Below are positions 1 through 7,709 of a DNA stretch of 15,415 nt, in pieces. The position numbers and the translations under genes are program-made. The DNA comes from Bacteriovoracaceae bacterium UBA7695 (GTDB taxonomy: Bacteria; Bdellovibrionota; Bacteriovoracia; Bacteriovoracales; Bacteriovoracaceae), in the NCBI GenBank assembly GCA_002482685.1, contig DLGL01000069.1, positions 33,140 to 48,554 of the forward strand, written 5' to 3'. Within the stretch, counting starts at the first letter, position 1. Each line of letters opens with the position of its first letter. The notes below the pieces were generated by a model. The model made no database searches, was not told the DNA's origin, and saw only the letters and a program-made list of their open reading frames with translations.

Positions 1-10
1 AGTTGGGAAG

Positions 11-45
11 ATTTCCTTACCAGGTCTAACTTCTGGTAAGGAAAA
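11..45 (-). terminator. Strong hairpin downstream of the secreted protease gene
   Basis: A perfect 12-bp inverted repeat (positions 12-23 and 33-44, loop of 9 nt) lies about 30 nt beyond the stop codon of the minus-strand protease gene. The position suits a transcription end or an mRNA 3' stabiliser. Neither strand has a good run of T after the stem, so it is not a textbook rho-independent terminator. It could also belong to a gene left of the window. Confidence 0.4.
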
Positions 46-75
46 TCGTAAAAGATGGGTAGATTTTAAAACTTA

Positions 76-933
76 TTAAAGCCCTTCGACATTCGTGATG
101 AAGGTCACGGCTTCACCCCGACAAGAATCATTCTGACAGACATTTGCAACTAGACACCCGTTGGGTCCTGGTACGTAATCATTTTCGCCCCGGGCCAGAA
201 TCCCTTCTACTTCTTCAGTTTTCACATTGAAAACTGGGGAGCCAGAGTTGCCGCCAAATGTATCGAGGTTGGCCTTGAAGTATCTATGATTCAGAGAACG
301 AACAGTAGCGCCGTCAGCAATCTTTGTTGGCAGACCTGAGGGGTGACCGATGACAACCAGAGCATCCCCTTTACTTACTTTTCCAGCAGATCGAAATTTT
401 ACAGGTTGGCGGTCTTCAACCGTGCGGTCTAACTCGATGAGTGCGTAGTCATTTTTCGTTAAGGGTGTCAGCTTACGGCTTAGGATACTTTTACATCCGT
501 ACACACTGGTTGCAGGAACTGTAATAGTTCTTTGGTTGGCCGATGAGATTTTATAATCAAAGACCCATTTCTGGGCCTGGCAATCTGCCATGGAAGTTAT
601 GCAGTGACCTGCGGTAACCAGTTTGTTCGGTGCTACTAAAAAACCAGAACAGCCCGCTGCTGAGACTTGATCGGAGAAGCGCTCAGAGCGGCATATCCCC
701 AGATTTGATAATATCGTTCCATAAATTTGAACTTCATTACCGATTTTTCTCATGCCGGAAGAATCAATCATGGCCGCCGTGGATTTTGCCATTTCAAGGT
801 ATGATGGATTAGTGGTTTCAAATATGTCCTTACGTCCATCTTCGCCATAGATCACTCTTAGACTTTTAGTCCCAGCATGTGAGTGAGAAACTAATAGAGC
901 GCCAAGCATCACCAAAGCAGATGTTTTTTTCAT
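76..933 (-). CDS. Secreted trypsin-like (S1/V8-type) serine protease
   Basis: This is a predicted exported serine endopeptidase of 285 residues. Residues 1-20 form a Sec signal peptide (two Lys, a hydrophobic core, then a probable cut after His-Ser-His-Ala). The chymotrypsin-fold catalytic triad is visible: His110 in TAGHC, Asp162 in NDYALIELD and Ser230 in GGNSGSP. The mature part holds eight Cys (81, 95, 111, 118, 147, 260, 266, 271), so up to four disulfides are possible, which suits a periplasmic or extracellular enzyme. There is no membrane anchor and no obvious C-terminal extra domain. The start is ATG at 933, because AAGGA sits 7 nt upstream. A longer reading from TTG at 951 would only add six residues before the signal peptide. 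The substrate is unknown. About 60 residues between the signal peptide and the protease core may be a short propeptide (inference). Confidence 0.88.
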   Translation of the reverse strand: MKKTSALVMLGALLVSHSHAGTKSLRVIYGEDGRKDIFETTNPSYLEMAKSTAAMIDSSGMRKIGNEVQIYGTILSNLGICRSERFSDQVSAAGCSGFLVAPNKLVTAGHCITSMADCQAQKWVFDYKISSANQRTITVPATSVYGCKSILSRKLTPLTKNDYALIELDRTVEDRQPVKFRSAGKVSKGDALVVIGHPSGLPTKIADGATVRSLNHRYFKANLDTFGGNSGSPVFNVKTEEVEGILARGENDYVPGPNGCLVANVCQNDSCRGEAVTFITNVEGL

Positions 934-954
934 AAGAGATTCCTTTTCCAAGCC

Positions 955-985
955 TATATACCAAAGGGGCCGGTAGAGGTTGAAA
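955..985 (-). promoter_or_regulatory. Possible promoter of the protease gene
   Basis: Reading the minus strand, TATATA at 960-955 could be a -10 box. A poor -35 candidate (TTCAAC) lies 18 nt further upstream. Transcription would start near 948, giving a leader of about 15 nt that carries the AAGGA ribosome site. The -35 match is weak, so the protease may instead be read from further upstream. Confidence 0.3.
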
Positions 986-995
986 ATGATAATTC

Positions 996-1379
996 TTACA
1001 TGGTGAGAGGGGATTCTTTACTCATTTTCACGTCATCAATGAAGACAAAACGCCAAAGGCGCCCGTCTGGGTCAACGAGGTTACATAGATGATGATCAGC
1101 ACCTAAAAACAAGAATCTTGTAGGACCTTTACGGTAATAGAAAAAATCAACACGTTGTTTTAACGAAATGTACTCTTCTTGATTGAGCGCGAATTCTACG
1201 TTGCTGGCCACTTGATGGGGGGCGGTGGGTACTTTTTTGATTTCGAGCCAGGTGCTGTTGAGATCAAGTCGCATGGAGATATCTGTAAGTTCCTGAAGCT
1301 CAAGCTCAAGCACCTCAGTTAAAAATGAGAGATAATCTTCAAAATAAATTGTTTCAAGAGTTAAACCAGAAAGCTTCAT
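996..1379 (-). CDS. Small VOC-fold (glyoxalase/bleomycin-resistance-like) protein
   Basis: This 127-residue protein has the size and pattern of a single vicinal-oxygen-chelate module: an N-terminal strand and helix (residues 5-27), strands near 35-48 and 58-64, and a C-terminal strand with the typical VDPDGRLWRF ending at about 102-111. Members of this superfamily are metal-dependent enzymes or drug-binding proteins. The metal ligands cannot be assigned with confidence, so no reaction is proposed. His95-His96 (in GADHH) are possible ligands. The start is ATG at 1379, and an in-frame TAA four codons upstream (1391-1389) excludes a longer form. No Shine-Dalgarno sequence precedes it; the bases before the ATG are pyrimidine-rich. 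It lies 65 nt after the phytochrome gene in the same direction. The family assignment rests on pattern only. Confidence 0.6.
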   Translation of the reverse strand: MKLSGLTLETIYFEDYLSFLTEVLELELQELTDISMRLDLNSTWLEIKKVPTAPHQVASNVEFALNQEEYISLKQRVDFFYYRKGPTRFLFLGADHHLCNLVDPDGRLWRFVFIDDVKMSKESPLTM

Positions 1380-1415
1380 AGAGAGATCTTACAAGTTGTT
1401 TCCTAGGCATGAAAA

Positions 1416-1443
1416 CAAAAAAATCTCTCTGCTCATTCGCAGA
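1416..1443 (-). terminator. Weak rho-independent terminator candidate after the phytochrome gene
   Basis: On the minus strand, just after the phytochrome stop codon, a 5-bp stem (1443-1439 with 1432-1428, loop of 6 nt) is followed after 4 nt by a run of seven T (1423-1417). The stem is short and the T run is displaced, so termination would be partial at best, leaving read-through into the VOC gene. Confidence 0.3.
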
Positions 1444-1444
1444 T

Positions 1445-3559
1445 TTATTTACCCATCTTGGCAGGTAACTTGATAAAGAATGTGGCCCCATGACCCAACT
1501 CACTCTCGGCCCAGATCTCTCCCCCATGCTTCTCCACAATGCCCTTAACAATGGCAAGCCCCAGTCCCGTGCCCATACGTTTGGTCTGATTGGCCTGCCA
1601 GAAGCGGTCAAAGACATTTGGCAAATGCTCTTTCGGAATTCCCGGGCCTGAGTCTTTAATGCTTATGAGCGCAAACTCTGGTCCACACTTGTCGATGTTA
1701 ACCGAAATACTTCCTCCATTAGGAGTAAACTTAATGGCGTTTCCGATAATATTTGAAAACACCTGAAGCATTCGCCCGTGATCATATTTAGCATTGCACT
1801 CTACTGAGTGTTTGTTCCGCTCAAGTTTTATGGCCTTGTCATGGGCCATGGGAGCAATGAGTTCGATGGCCTCATCAATAACCGTATGCAAAGGCGCATT
1901 CTCCTGATCGATTTCCAGATGACCGGCCTCAAGCTTAGTGACACTTAAAATATCTTCAATCAGGTTGTTCATGGTCACAGATGATTTATGAATACGGTCT
2001 GCAATCCCCCAACTCTTATCCGCGGGATTTTGAACAAAGCGCTTAATGAGCTGGGCATTCATAAGAATGGAGCTCAGAGGATTTTTTAAGTCATGTGAAA
2101 CGACTGCCATAAGTTCTTCTCGGGCAAGTATCGCTCTTTCAGCATCGGCCCGGGCCTTTTGTTCTTTTTCAAACTGCCGGCGCAGATCAAGGGCCAGAAC
2201 AGAATTTCTAAGCTCCAAAGCAGCATCAATTTCCCAGATTTTCCAGGGGAGAGATGTTCCCTTAACAGATTGTCTCCACTCCTCAAAAGATGCTCTCGGA
2301 GTGAGTCTGCCGTTTACGGAGTCCACTACTTTATCCGGATTCCCCGCCCATTTAACGGTTTGAATAATCTCCGGCCTGAACCAGAGGATATAGCTTCGTT
2401 TCATCTTAGGAATAGAGGTGGCCAGAACTCCACTGGCAATAAATTTATAAGGCTCGGCCTTAGGGAAAACTTTGGACAGCTCGTTGGTATAATAAATATC
2501 TCCAGGATGCTCTGACCCTATCCAGTTGACGAGTTCATCAAGTTGCGTTTCATCCGGAACATCACCTATTGTGGCCCAGTACCCATCAACATACAGTGCG
2601 GCCGCAGCGCCATCAGATTTAATGATGTCCACCAAGGTAGGTGAGTTTTCTGTTAGCTCTTTAGATAAATCATCCGTATGGGATATTTTTGATATTAGTT
2701 TTCTGTGAATGACTTCCAGATAACTGGCATGCTGAGAGATCTCTTTTAAATTAATGTCCCGGATAAGACTTGAGCAAAACCTTCCTAATGTTTCGCAGTT
2801 ATCACGGACGCTTTTTTGCAAATAAAGCGGTTTCGTATTATGACATGCAAAGAGTCCCCAGAGTTTTCCATCTACAATAATAGAAATTGTCAGACTTGCT
2901 CCAACGTTCATATTTTTTAAGTATTCAAGATGAATCGGAGAAACCGCCCGCAAAAGAGATTTTCCAAGGTCAATGCCCTCTGGAGAATCTTTACCTAAAA
3001 TCGCCACAGGAACATAGCTTACCTGAGGAATCATACGGACCCAGTTTTCTAAAAAAATACTCCGGGCCTGAGGAGGAATATCAGAACTAGGAAAATGCAG
3101 TCCCATAAAACTTTCCACACCCGAAGCCACGGTCTCTGCGACAACTTCCCCATGAGCATCCTCATGAAATTTATAAATCAGGACGCGCTCAAAACCTGAA
3201 ACCCGTGCCATTACTTCTGAAGCACTTTGAAGAAGCGAGCCCAGATCAAGGCATGTCTGCATCTGATCAAGATAGGGATTAATATTTAGCAGACTCTGAT
3301 TTTGTTGTTTTTCAATTTCAATAATCTTTCCATCAAGATGCTTAAGAATTGATAAAGAAAACTTTTTCACATCGAGCATTTGTAGAGAAAACTCCTGACC
3401 CAATAGAGTCTTTCCATCTTGACCTGTGATTTCCTGAAAGTTAGCTGAGTAATGAGTGATGATGTTTTTTGAGTTAGTTCGCAGTAAGGCCCCAAAAGGC
3501 TGGATTGCTCCAATAAAACGAACGGGCTCTTTTTCGCAATCTGAGAAATCAACAACCAT
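1445..3559 (-). CDS. bphP: Bacteriophytochrome sensor histidine kinase (PAS-GAF-PHY-HisKA-HATPase)
   Basis: This is a red/far-red photoreceptor kinase of 704 residues. From the ATG at 3559: the biliverdin-attaching Cys is Cys8 (DFSDCEKEP), followed by the PAS motif GAIQPFGALL. The GAF domain (about 105-270) has PSSDIP with Asp160, SPIHLEY with His210 and ACHN with His240. The PHY domain (about 290-460) carries the tongue motifs WFRPE, VKWAGNP and PRASF (421-425). The HisKA phosphoacceptor is His489 in SHDLKNPL. The ATPase has the N box (Asn607), DSGPGIP and GTGLGLAIV. All hallmark residues are present, so it should bind biliverdin and signal. It has no receiver domain, and no heme oxygenase or partner regulator lies beside it. 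A longer reading from TTG at 3610 would overlap folP. The ATG at 3559 has AAAGGTG a few bases upstream, leaving an 11-nt gap to folP, so co-transcription with folP is likely. Confidence 0.93.
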   Translation of the reverse strand: MVVDFSDCEKEPVRFIGAIQPFGALLRTNSKNIITHYSANFQEITGQDGKTLLGQEFSLQMLDVKKFSLSILKHLDGKIIEIEKQQNQSLLNINPYLDQMQTCLDLGSLLQSASEVMARVSGFERVLIYKFHEDAHGEVVAETVASGVESFMGLHFPSSDIPPQARSIFLENWVRMIPQVSYVPVAILGKDSPEGIDLGKSLLRAVSPIHLEYLKNMNVGASLTISIIVDGKLWGLFACHNTKPLYLQKSVRDNCETLGRFCSSLIRDINLKEISQHASYLEVIHRKLISKISHTDDLSKELTENSPTLVDIIKSDGAAAALYVDGYWATIGDVPDETQLDELVNWIGSEHPGDIYYTNELSKVFPKAEPYKFIASGVLATSIPKMKRSYILWFRPEIIQTVKWAGNPDKVVDSVNGRLTPRASFEEWRQSVKGTSLPWKIWEIDAALELRNSVLALDLRRQFEKEQKARADAERAILAREELMAVVSHDLKNPLSSILMNAQLIKRFVQNPADKSWGIADRIHKSSVTMNNLIEDILSVTKLEAGHLEIDQENAPLHTVIDEAIELIAPMAHDKAIKLERNKHSVECNAKYDHGRMLQVFSNIIGNAIKFTPNGGSISVNIDKCGPEFALISIKDSGPGIPKEHLPNVFDRFWQANQTKRMGTGLGLAIVKGIVEKHGGEIWAESELGHGATFFIKLPAKMGK

Positions 3560-3570
3560 GACTGTCACCT

Positions 3571-4329
3571 TTAATTCTGTATCAATTCCGGACGATGGGT
3601 TCTCACCCAAAGTTCACCTACGGCCGTATGAAGTAATTTTTTAATTTCCTGAACATGAAGTTCATCTAACTTATCCCGCTCCTCCACTCCATACTTTTTT
3701 TTCAAGAAAGACTTGCGAGAAAATCCAACCAGCCAACGGGTGTGATTTAGTTTTTTTTGAAGATCACTAAAACCCGAAAGGATCTCCCAGTTTTGCTCAA
3801 AGGTTTTAGAAAAACCTAAGCAGGGATCAAAAATGACCTGTGGATGCCGGTATGAATGGAAGTATGCAACTAAATCCATCTGTGGATTGACATACTCCAT
3901 ATGACGCCCGGAAAGCTCTCTTCTAGGTGATAAATTATGGCAAAATACATAATCCCGACCGGTTTTTAAAAAGTCCTTAACGCTTTCATCAAATTTTCCT
4001 GATACATCGTTCCACATTAGAGTAGAGGGGAGTTTATGGTCTTCCCAATATTTCACTAATTCAAAAATTGTTTCTGGATGATAGGTATCAGCGCTTATAA
4101 CTCCCCTAACATTTTTAAGAAAGGGCAGAACCATCTGCCAGCGCTCCCATTCATTTCCCCAAGGGATGGAATGATTCATGGGCGCAGTTGATTCACAACC
4201 TATATCAATAGCATCAAAGTTTTTTAAGAATTCGAGCCGATTAGAGAGAGTGTCTGAAGTGAAAGTTTCGGAGGGGTCGGAAAAAGAATTGGGGGTGACG
4301 TTCATCACCCCCATTACTTTGAGTTTCAT
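3571..4329 (-). CDS. folP: Dihydropteroate synthase, divergent
   Basis: The enzyme joins 6-hydroxymethyl-dihydropterin diphosphate to p-aminobenzoate in folate synthesis, in the cytoplasm. The 252-residue protein is at the short end of the family. Key residues of the TIM-barrel enzyme are recognisable: Asn10 in MGVMNVTPNSF, Asp81 in ADTY, Asn107 in WNDVSG, Asp168 in FDPCLGF, Lys206 in GFSRKSF, and Arg243/His245 in VRTH near the C-terminus. Loop 2 is unusual: the common DIGGESTRPG reads DIGCESTAP, losing the Arg. The usual MHMRG region reads FCHNLSPR. It starts 3 nt after the ftsH stop codon with no clear ribosome site of its own, which points to translational coupling. The ftsH-folP order is common in proteobacteria. 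The retained catalytic residues argue for an active enzyme. Confidence 0.88.
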   Translation of the reverse strand: MKLKVMGVMNVTPNSFSDPSETFTSDTLSNRLEFLKNFDAIDIGCESTAPMNHSIPWGNEWERWQMVLPFLKNVRGVISADTYHPETIFELVKYWEDHKLPSTLMWNDVSGKFDESVKDFLKTGRDYVFCHNLSPRRELSGRHMEYVNPQMDLVAYFHSYRHPQVIFDPCLGFSKTFEQNWEILSGFSDLQKKLNHTRWLVGFSRKSFLKKKYGVEERDKLDELHVQEIKKLLHTAVGELWVRTHRPELIQN

Positions 4330-4332
4330 TAA

Positions 4333-6228
4333 TTAAGCAGGGGTCGGTTTACCAGCACCAAACATTGGACCAGCACCCACTACCGTTCCAGATGGAGGTG
4401 GAGCGTCAGTAGGCTTCTTAGACATAACTGGCTGACCGATATCTTTACCGGCAACGATCTCACGGATCTGTTCAGCATCCAGAGTTTCCCAGGCAACCAA
4501 GGCCAGGGCCACACGGTGAAGAGCATCCACGTTGTCATTGAGAATTTTTTTGGCCACTTCATAATTGGTCTGAACAAAATTGGCAATCTCTAGATCAATC
4601 TTTCTTGATGTCTCATCTGAGAACAGAGAAGACTCCATGCCGTAACCATTCTGCTTAGGAGCGTAATTGATTGGACCGAGCTTATCTGACATACCCCAGT
4701 GACAAACCATTGAACGGGCCAGATCAGTTGCGCGCTCGATATCGTTTGAAGCTCCGTTAGTCATTTCACCGTAAACGATTTCCTCTGCAACTCGTCCACC
4801 CATTAAAAATGAGATGAAGTTTTCACCCTTCTCTTTAGAAAGGTTGAGCATATCTTCGTTTGGCAGAGTCATCGTCACACCCAGGGCCTGGCCACGAGGA
4901 ATGATGGAAACTTTATGAATAGGGTCTGTGAAAGGAAGGTTCATACCAACCAGAGTATGTCCGGCCTCATGATAAGCTGTGAGTTTTTTCTCTTTATCAG
5001 AGATCATCATCGACTTACGGGCCACTCCCATCAGGACTTTATCTTTCGCATTTTCAAAATCGAGCATGTGAAGAGCTTTCTTACCGTCACGAGCTGCTAA
5101 GAGAGCTGCTTCGTTAACTAAGTTCGCAAGGTCAGCTCCGGTAAATCCAGGAGTCCCTTTAGCAATCACTTCAGTATCAACATCGGCCGCTAAGGGAGTT
5201 TTACGAGTGTGAACTTTAAGAATCTGGTTACGACCTCGAACATCCGGACGACCAACTGTTACACGTCTGTCAAAACGACCAGGACGAAGGAGAGCTGGAT
5301 CTAGAACATCCATTCTGTTCGTAGCGGCCATGATAATGACACCTTCATTAGATTCAAAACCATCCATTTCAACGAGGAGTTGGTTGAGAGTTTGCTCACG
5401 CTCATCGTGACCTCCCCCCATACCTGCACCACGGTGGCGACCAACAGCATCGATCTCATCAATGAAGATGATACAGGGAGCGTGTTTTTTACCTTGCTCG
5501 AAGAGATCTCTCACACGTGAGGCACCAACACCTACGAACATCTCAACAAAATCAGAACCTGAAATTGAGAAAAATGGAACACCAGCTTCACCAGCGACCG
5601 CTCTTGCAAGTAATGTTTTACCTGTCCCTGGAGGACCAACGAGTAAACATCCCTTAGGGATTTTACCACCTAAGGTTGTGTATTTTTTTGGATCTTTTAA
5701 AAAGTCGACGATTTCAACTAGCTCTTCTTTAGCTTCTTCTACACCGGCCACATCAACGAAAGTGATTCGCTTATCATTTTCTGTTAACATCTTCGCTTTT
5801 GATTTACCAAAGCTCATCGCCTTACCACCACCGGCCTGGAGCTGACGAAGGAAGAAAAAGAAGAACACAAAAAGAAGGATCATCGGAAGCCAGTTAATCA
5901 GCATAGTGGCCAGGAAGCCTTGCTTCTCTTCTTTTTTGTAATTTGGAATAATGCCGGCCGTTTTAAGAATACGGAAAGTTTCATCCCCAGTGTTACCTGT
6001 TAGTTCAAAATATGTTCCGTTTTCATAACCATCGTTAAATTTACCCTGAATGATATTATCACCCTGGAAAGTCACTTCTTTCACTTTGCCAGCTTCAACC
6101 GCTGTGATGAAATTAGAGAAATTAATATTCTTTGCCTGGGTTGTTTTTTGTTCAAGGACTTTCATCACGAAGGCCATGATCAAAATGACAACAATCCAGA
6201 GCATGAGTGTTTTTTGTTGTTTGCGCAT
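4333..6228 (-). CDS. ftsH: ATP-dependent zinc metalloprotease FtsH
   Basis: This is a membrane-bound AAA+ protease that degrades misfolded and regulatory membrane and cytosolic proteins as a hexamer. The protein has 631 residues, usual for the family. Transmembrane helix 1 is at about 9-25 and helix 2 at about 107-127 (very Phe-rich), with the small periplasmic domain between them. The AAA module shows Walker A GPPGTGKT (198-205), the pore motif MFVG (230-233), Walker B IIFIDEID (253-260) and the second region of homology ending RPGRFDRR. The peptidase has HEAGH (His420, Glu421, His424), with Asp496 in GASNDIE as the expected third zinc ligand. The tail is Pro/Gly-rich. The ATG at 6228 is preceded by AAAAGG at good spacing and gives the standard FtsH N-terminus. 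The longer reading from TTG at 6423 runs inside tilS and is rejected. Confidence 0.97.
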   Translation of the reverse strand: MRKQQKTLMLWIVVILIMAFVMKVLEQKTTQAKNINFSNFITAVEAGKVKEVTFQGDNIIQGKFNDGYENGTYFELTGNTGDETFRILKTAGIIPNYKKEEKQGFLATMLINWLPMILLFVFFFFFLRQLQAGGGKAMSFGKSKAKMLTENDKRITFVDVAGVEEAKEELVEIVDFLKDPKKYTTLGGKIPKGCLLVGPPGTGKTLLARAVAGEAGVPFFSISGSDFVEMFVGVGASRVRDLFEQGKKHAPCIIFIDEIDAVGRHRGAGMGGGHDEREQTLNQLLVEMDGFESNEGVIIMAATNRMDVLDPALLRPGRFDRRVTVGRPDVRGRNQILKVHTRKTPLAADVDTEVIAKGTPGFTGADLANLVNEAALLAARDGKKALHMLDFENAKDKVLMGVARKSMMISDKEKKLTAYHEAGHTLVGMNLPFTDPIHKVSIIPRGQALGVTMTLPNEDMLNLSKEKGENFISFLMGGRVAEEIVYGEMTNGASNDIERATDLARSMVCHWGMSDKLGPINYAPKQNGYGMESSLFSDETSRKIDLEIANFVQTNYEVAKKILNDNVDALHRVALALVAWETLDAEQIREIVAGKDIGQPVMSKKPTDAPPPSGTVVGAGPMFGAGKPTPA

Positions 6229-6268
6229 ATAGTACCTTTTTATCTCGAAGAAATAATCGACAGTGTAG

Positions 6269-6297
6269 AGTATACGGGAGGGAGTTATTCTTGGGAA
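6269..6297 (-). promoter_or_regulatory. Candidate sigma-70-type promoter of ftsH
   Basis: On the minus strand TTCCCA (6297-6292) and TATACT (6274-6269) are separated by exactly 17 nt. Transcription would start near 6262 and give a leader of about 34 nt holding the ftsH ribosome site. The -35 box overlaps the last codons of tilS, so ftsH could be expressed both from here and by read-through from tilS. Confidence 0.42.
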
Positions 6298-7628
6298 GGA
6301 AAGAGATTGGACAATGTCCACACGGGCAAGAGCCTGATCTTTTCGGGCAACTTTTCTTTTTTGCGCTTCCACATATCCACGCATTTGAGAGTAGTCAGGA
6401 AGGATATATCCCGGGTCTGGCAAACTTCTGAAAGAGCTGGAAACAGTGAATCAAAGACTGAAGCATTTAAAGTTTTGCAAATATTTTTAGGCTCGCAGAC
6501 CAAAACGATGCCTGGCATATTGAGCATGGCATCCGATGTTTTTAGAAAATTTTCCCAACTCCGCTCCAGATCTTTCCAGCTAAATGTGGGCAAACTTGCT
6601 AGTTCTTCGTCAGAAATTGTGGCGAGAATTCGCGCGACGAGCTTGTCGTTATTTTTTAACTTCTGCTGATAAATCATCAGGAGTTTATGAGTAGAATAGA
6701 TTTCTGTGCCTCCACTAAAATGAAATGGTCCTTTCTTCCCATTATCTATGGCCTTAAACATGCGGTGAATCTGTGAAGAAATCTCGCCACGCTTGGTGTT
6801 TGATAAGGTCTGAATCACATCCTGAATTTGAAACTGAGAGAACTGAGTTCCCTGAATTACGGCACCCTGATCATAGAGGTGAAGTTTGTTTCCACTAACT
6901 CGGTTAGAGATATTTAAATGCAAAAGTGCCGAAAGATAATTGGCGTGATTTACGTAATGTTTCAGGTACTGGGGGTAGCGCTTTTGTAAAAGAGGATACA
7001 GCTCTTCTCGTAAAAAGTTTCGGTCATACTTCGTATCTTTATTAGTCGGGTCTTCTCTGTAGACAATATGTTCATGACGGGAAAGTTGAATGATTTGTTT
7101 TTTAGAAACGCACATAAAAGGACGGATGATTTTGCCATTCCGAACCGGAATGCCCAAGGATGAGCGCGGCTGACTAGAACGGTAGCGCTGCATGAGGCTC
7201 CACTCATAGGAATCATCAATATGATGCCCCAGCCACAGAAACTCTCCCTGCTTCAAATTCCCCAACAAAAGACCACGCCTGATCTCGCGCGCCTTGCCCT
7301 CAAAATTTCCCGCCTCAGCATTGAGCCCAACTGCGTGAAGTATTTTAAATGGAATATGATGTTTTAAACAAAAATCGGCCACCAACTGAGCATCATGGTC
7401 CTGCCCTTTGCGTGTGTGGTGATGAACAAAGAGTGCGCGCACTGGACCAATCTTTCCATGGACCGAAAGCTGCCTGGCCACCCAGAGCAGCACCATAGAA
7501 TCCACTCCACCTGAGACGGCAACCACCTGAGTGGCAGTAAGATCTGACGGGTTTGTCACGTTGCCCAAAAAACGGAAAACATGCTTAAAAAAAAGGGCCC
7601 TATAGGATTTTTGACTGAGTTTATTCAT
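6285..7628 (-). CDS. tilS: tRNA(Ile2)-lysidine synthetase TilS
   Basis: TilS attaches lysine to C34 of tRNA-Ile with anticodon CAU, so that it reads AUA and is charged with Ile instead of Met. The 447-residue protein has the N-type ATP pyrophosphatase P-loop SGGVDS at 39-44, GHHIDD at 134-139, RPF at 169-171, and the family motifs DPTN (193-196) and RNFLREELYPLL (203-214). The C-terminal 230 residues are less conserved and should hold the tRNA-binding domains. The segment after HHIDD, which usually reads close to RGSGxxGLxGM, is RSSQPRSSLGIP here. The start is ATG at 7628. No Shine-Dalgarno sequence precedes it, and the candidate promoter is so close that the mRNA leader may be only a few bases long. 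It lies 56 nt upstream of ftsH. Confidence 0.92.
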   Translation of the reverse strand: MNKLSQKSYRALFFKHVFRFLGNVTNPSDLTATQVVAVSGGVDSMVLLWVARQLSVHGKIGPVRALFVHHHTRKGQDHDAQLVADFCLKHHIPFKILHAVGLNAEAGNFEGKAREIRRGLLLGNLKQGEFLWLGHHIDDSYEWSLMQRYRSSQPRSSLGIPVRNGKIIRPFMCVSKKQIIQLSRHEHIVYREDPTNKDTKYDRNFLREELYPLLQKRYPQYLKHYVNHANYLSALLHLNISNRVSGNKLHLYDQGAVIQGTQFSQFQIQDVIQTLSNTKRGEISSQIHRMFKAIDNGKKGPFHFSGGTEIYSTHKLLMIYQQKLKNNDKLVARILATISDEELASLPTFSWKDLERSWENFLKTSDAMLNMPGIVLVCEPKNICKTLNASVFDSLFPALSEVCQTRDISFLTTLKCVDMWKRKKEKLPEKIRLLPVWTLSNLFPSQE

Positions 7629-7641
7629 AGCTGAAGGTCGT

Positions 7642-7671
7642 ATAATCTATCGGAATTGTTATTGACGTCAA
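7642..7671 (-). promoter_or_regulatory. Candidate tilS promoter with very short leader
   Basis: On the minus strand TTGACG (7671-7666) is followed 16 nt later by TAGATT (7649-7644), or 18 nt later by GATTAT (7647-7642). Either would start transcription about 5-10 nt before the tilS ATG, leaving no room for a ribosome site, in keeping with none being visible. The -35 box is half of the palindrome TTGACGTCAA shared with the tRNA promoter. Confidence 0.4.
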
Positions 7672-7690
7672 GTAATAGGTTCATTAGTAT
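7662..7690 (+). promoter_or_regulatory. Promoter of the tRNA-Met gene
   Basis: TTGACG (7662-7667) and TAGTAT (7685-7690) are separated by 17 nt, an excellent sigma-70-type match. Transcription would begin near 7697, about 13 nt before the tRNA 5' end, leaving a short leader for RNase P to remove. Confidence 0.68.
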
Positions 7691-7709
7691 GGCACTACTT
7701 TTCTTTTGA

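Noticed and set aside
3560..3610. A 17-residue extension of the phytochrome from TTG at 3610
   Set aside because: It would overlap the folP end; ATG at 3559 has AAAGGTG just upstream and keeps the chromophore Cys.
5462..5845. A 127-codon plus-strand frame opposite ftsH
   Set aside because: It mirrors the conserved AAA domain, shows no family pattern and has no ribosome site; it is a shadow frame. The same holds for frames opposite the phytochrome (2046-2515) and the shadow frames inside the large gene.
6229..6423. A 65-residue N-terminal extension of FtsH from TTG at 6423
   Set aside because: It lies within tilS, starts with TTG, and the ATG at 6228 has a good ribosome site and gives the normal FtsH N-terminus.
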